From DASZRZ01 sp963732925 (lineage in GTDB: Bacteria > Acidobacteriota > Terriglobia > Terriglobales > Acidobacteriaceae): DNA of 64,000 nt. The translations under genes and the position numbers were made by a program. The stretch covers positions 1 through 64,000 of the forward strand of contig CAVTBJ010000003.1 of assembly GCA_963732925.1 (NCBI GenBank). The letters are read 5' to 3'. The notes beneath the pieces were generated by a model that was given only the letters and a program-made list of their open reading frames with translations, had not been told where the DNA came from and did no database searches. Positions 61,366 through 64,000 of the stretch are shown here, one piece after another (position 1 is the first letter of the stretch; every line of letters starts with the position of its first letter).

Positions 61366-62485
61366 ATGGCTGCTACGTTAAGTGAATTGCTCAGGAAGCT
61401 GCTGGAGATGGGCGGAAGCGACTTGCACATCACCAATTCCTCGCCCCCGCAGATTCGTGTTCACGGGCATCTGATGCCCTTGGACGTGCCCCAGCTTGGC
61501 CCTGCCGAGACCAAGGCGCTGGCCTACAGCGTTATGACCGACGCGCAGAAACACCGCTTCGAGGAAGACTGGGAACTTGATTTTTCCTTCGGCATCAAGG
61601 GACTGGCACGCTTTCGCGCCAATGTTTTTAACCAGCGCGGTGCCACCGCGGCGGTGTTCCGCGTCATTCCCTTTGAAATCAAGTCGCTTTCAGCAGCTCA
61701 ATCTGCCGCCCATTGTCGCCAAGCTTTGCGACAAGCCGCGCGGCCTCATTCTGGTCACCGGGCCTACCGGTTCGGGCAAGTCCACCACCCTGGCCGCCAT
61801 GCTGGACAAAATCAACAGCGAGCGGCATGAGCACATGATCACGATCGAGGATCCCATCGAGTTCGTCCACCAGCACAAGAACTGCCTGGTGAACCAGCGC
61901 GAGGTGCATGCCGACACCAAGTCATTCTCCAACGCCTTGCGGGCTTCCCTCCGCGAGGACCCCGACGTGGTGCTGATCGGTGAAATGCGCGACCTGGAAA
62001 CCATTGAAGCCGCCTTACGAATTGCCGAAACAGGTCACCTCACCTTCGGAACCTTGCACACTAATTCGGCGGCATCGACCATTAACCGTGTCATCGACGT
62101 GTTCCCGGCCCATCAGCAGTCCCAGATCAGGGCGCAACTGTCCCTGGTGCTGGAAGGCGTCCTCTGCCAGGCGCTGCTGCCCAAGGTCGGAGGCCAGGGA
62201 CGCGCCATGGCAATGGAGATTCTGGTCCCGAATCCGGCCGTGCGGAACCTGATTCGCGAGGACAAGATTCATCAGATCTATTCCGCCATGCAGACGGGCC
62301 AGGACAAGTACGGTATGCAGACGTTCAATCAGTCGCTGGCTTCGCTGTTCTTCCAGAAGCAGATCACCCTGGAGACGGCCCTGCAGCGTTCTTCCATGGC
62401 GGACGAGTTGCAGGAAATGATCAATCGCGGCGCTGGCCTGGTCAGCAAGAATGCGGTGCCGGCGGGAGTTGGCGCCAGAAAATAA
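61366..62485 (+). pseudogene. pilT: Type IV pilus retraction ATPase PilT, one frameshift
   Basis: ATG 61366 starts MAATLSELLRKLLEMGGSDL with HITNSSPPQIRVHG, then FEEDWELDFSFGIKGLARFR. Near 61685 it shifts to FQQLNLPPIVAKLCDKPRGL and ILVTGPTGSGKSTTLAAML (Walker A), LREDPDVVLIGEMRDLETIE (Walker B), AETGHLTFGTLHTNSAASTI and the C-terminal helices. Joined, about 373 residues, normal for PilT. It depolymerises the pilus for twitching motility. If the shift is an assembly indel the gene is intact. Confidence 0.88.
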
Positions 62486-62538
62486 ACGCAGAGATCCGGC
62501 TGGCTGCTTGACGCCTGGCCGGCGAATGAGGTGGTGCA

Positions 62539-63747
62539 ATGCCAGTGTTTACATACTCCGGAACCAATCTCGCCGGCGTGAAGATTCACGGCGAGAGGAT
62601 GGCGGAAAACAAAGGCGTATTGAAATCCCAGCTGGCCCGTGAGCGCATCGCCGCCACGGCCATCAAGGAAAAGGGCAAGGAGTTCGTCCTGCCTACGTTT
62701 GGTTCCGGCAAGGTGCCCACGAAGGATGTCGCAATCTTCTTTCGTCAGTTTTCGGTCATGATCGATGCCGGCCTGCCGCTCGTGCAGTGCCTGGAAATTC
62801 TGGCCGCCAACCAGGAGAACCTTACCTTCCAGAAGGCCTTGAACAGCGTCCGCACCACGGTCGAGGGTGGCGCCACGCTTTCCCACGCCATGAAGGGGCA
62901 CGGCAAGATCTTCGATGATCTCACCGTGAACATGGTCGACGCGGGCGAAACCGGCGGCATTCTCGACATCATTTTGCAGCGGCTCGCCACCTACGTGGAA
63001 AAAGCGGTCAAACTGCGCTCCGCCATCAAGTCCGCCCTGATTTATCCGGTCGCGGTCGTCAGCATCGCCGTACTCATCGTCGGCTGCCTGCTGAAGTTCG
63101 TCGTCCCCGTCTTTGTAAGCCTGTTTATCGGCCTGCAGGTTGACCTTCCATTGCCCACCCGTATTGTGATCGGCCTGAGTAACTTTGTCAGCCAGTTCTG
63201 GTGGGTGTTCTTCTTGTTGATGATCGCCCTGGTGATCGCGATCAAGCAGTTCCGAAAGGATCGTCGTGGCCGGTTTCTGTGGGACAAGATGTTGCTGAAC
63301 CTTCCCGTTTTCGGCATGGTGCTCCGTAAGATCGCCGTCGCCCGCTTCACCCGTACGCTGGGGACCCTGATTACCTCCGGCGTCCCCATTCTCGAAGGCC
63401 TGGCCATCACCGCCCGCACCTCCGGCAATGCCGTGCTGGAAGAAGCCCTGATGAGAGTTCGCAAGGCCATTGAAGAAGGCCGCACGATCGTGGATCCGCT
63501 GAAAGAGAGCGGCGTTTTCCCCAACATGGTCACGCAAATGATCGGAGTCGGTGAAGCCACCGGCGCCATGGATTCCATGCTCCAGAAGATTGCCGACTTT
63601 TACGAGGATGAAGTCGACGCCGCGACCCGGGACATGATGGCCATGCTGGAGCCGGCCATGATCTGTTTCCTCGGCGTGGCCGTGGGCGGCATCGTGATTT
63701 CGCTCTACATGCCGCTGTTCTCGCTGATCGCCAAGCTCTCCGGCTAA
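62539..63747 (+). CDS. pilC: Type IV pilus inner-membrane platform protein PilC
   Basis: 402 residues, unbroken. Two T2SF/GspF domains: DVAIFFRQFSVMIDAGLPLV, GATLSHAMKGHGKIFDDLTV with NMVDAGETGGILDIILQRLA, and FTRTLGTLITSGVPILEGLA, MIGVGEATGAMDSMLQKIAD. Membrane spans SALIYPVAVVSIAVLIVGCL and WWVFFLLMIALVIAIKQF separate them, with a last one near AMICFLGVAVGGIVISLY. It connects PilB and PilT to the pilus base. Fifty-three bases after pilT. Confidence 0.95.
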   Translation: MPVFTYSGTNLAGVKIHGERMAENKGVLKSQLARERIAATAIKEKGKEFVLPTFGSGKVPTKDVAIFFRQFSVMIDAGLPLVQCLEILAANQENLTFQKALNSVRTTVEGGATLSHAMKGHGKIFDDLTVNMVDAGETGGILDIILQRLATYVEKAVKLRSAIKSALIYPVAVVSIAVLIVGCLLKFVVPVFVSLFIGLQVDLPLPTRIVIGLSNFVSQFWWVFFLLMIALVIAIKQFRKDRRGRFLWDKMLLNLPVFGMVLRKIAVARFTRTLGTLITSGVPILEGLAITARTSGNAVLEEALMRVRKAIEEGRTIVDPLKESGVFPNMVTQMIGVGEATGAMDSMLQKIADFYEDEVDAATRDMMAMLEPAMICFLGVAVGGIVISLYMPLFSLIAKLSG

Positions 63748-64000
63748 CCCGTAGCGGCTTGGGTGGGTTGCCGCGGGTGGAAAGTTTCAGGCTCGAATGC
63801 GGCGCGGCTCAAACCGCGCCAGCGAAAACTCCCGGCAGGTTTCCGGCTCCGCAGGTTGGAGTCCCAGGGTCGCCGCGGCGGCTTGCCGAGGAGGCGGGCG
63901 GCGGCGCCGGAAAACTCCCGGGCTCAACGGTTCCGAGAGCCGCTACCTGGGCAATGAACGCACGACGCACGGCGCAACCTTGATTGCAAATCAGGGTTGC

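Noticed and set aside
63748..64000. 74-codon frame at the right edge
   Set aside because: Pro/Gly/Arg-rich without ribosome site or domain; two GAAAACTCCCGG copies (about 63824 and 63909) suggest repeat DNA instead.

Overview
The window looks like a chromosomal segment of a GC-rich member of the Acidobacteriota (class Terriglobia or a close relative), probably a metagenome-assembled genome. This is an inference from gene content and order: an F1 ATP synthase cluster that starts with two b-type subunits and carries no a or c subunit, hfq-hflX, a phoH-ybeY-CNNM-era block, an NtrY/NtrX-like pair and pilB-pilT-pilC. A Gram-negative envelope is implied by LptE, an LpxL/HtrB-type acyltransferase and the TonB remnant. 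There is no prophage, insertion sequence, CRISPR array or rRNA; one tRNA (Pro, TGG) is present.

Layout. 0.1-2.4 kb: a broken TonB-domain gene, palindromic repeats, a frameshifted PNPOx-like gene and the iron exporter/ferritin fusion mbfA. 2.5-9.5 kb (minus): atpF'-atpF-atpH-atpA-atpG-atpD-small ORF-atpC. 10-15 kb: diguanylate cyclase, hflX and hfq, a PuuD-like membrane protein, a DUF309 protein and a LuxR-type regulator with a degenerate receiver. 15-26 kb: stress protein, cytochrome c, phosphoribosyltransferase, hydrolase, acyltransferase, SYLF protein and a badly frameshifted cellulose-synthase-like glycosyltransferase. 26-33.4 kb: a TGSG-repeat surface protein, SAM hydrolase, PilZ protein, an ABC-2 exporter flanked by two TIM-barrel amidohydrolases, and a truncated sugar isomerase. 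33.7-39.5 kb: tRNA-Pro, 2H phosphoesterase, a UDP-glucose dehydrogenase homologue without its catalytic residues, meaB-mce (methylmalonyl-CoA metabolism), tsaB-rimI and an OsmC protein. 39.6-43.9 kb: psd-pssA (phosphatidylserine/ethanolamine synthesis), an aspartate-semialdehyde-dehydrogenase-like protein without its catalytic Cys, lptE and holA, nearly all overlapping. 44-49.6 kb: assorted single genes including rpsT and a rhomboid protease. 50-54 kb: phoH-ybeY-CNNM-era (RNA maturation and ribosome assembly). 54-58 kb: NtrX/NtrY-like two-component pair. 58-64 kb: endonuclease III homologue and the type IV pilus motor genes pilB-pilT-pilC.

Two themes stand out. First, about fourteen otherwise recognisable genes are broken by one or more single-base shifts while conserved residues continue in the next frame. 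These are densest in the glycosyltransferase (about 24.5-25.4 kb) and pilB (59.6-61.0 kb). This pattern fits indel errors in the assembly better than true decay, but it must be resolved before calling any pseudogene. Second, several family members lack residues their families need for catalysis or signalling (UDP-glucose dehydrogenase-like, Asd-like, the LuxR receiver, the GAFTGA loop), and several intergenic gaps are filled with simple or palindromic repeats, including a GAAACCAGAAAC-type repeat seen at four separate operon gaps.
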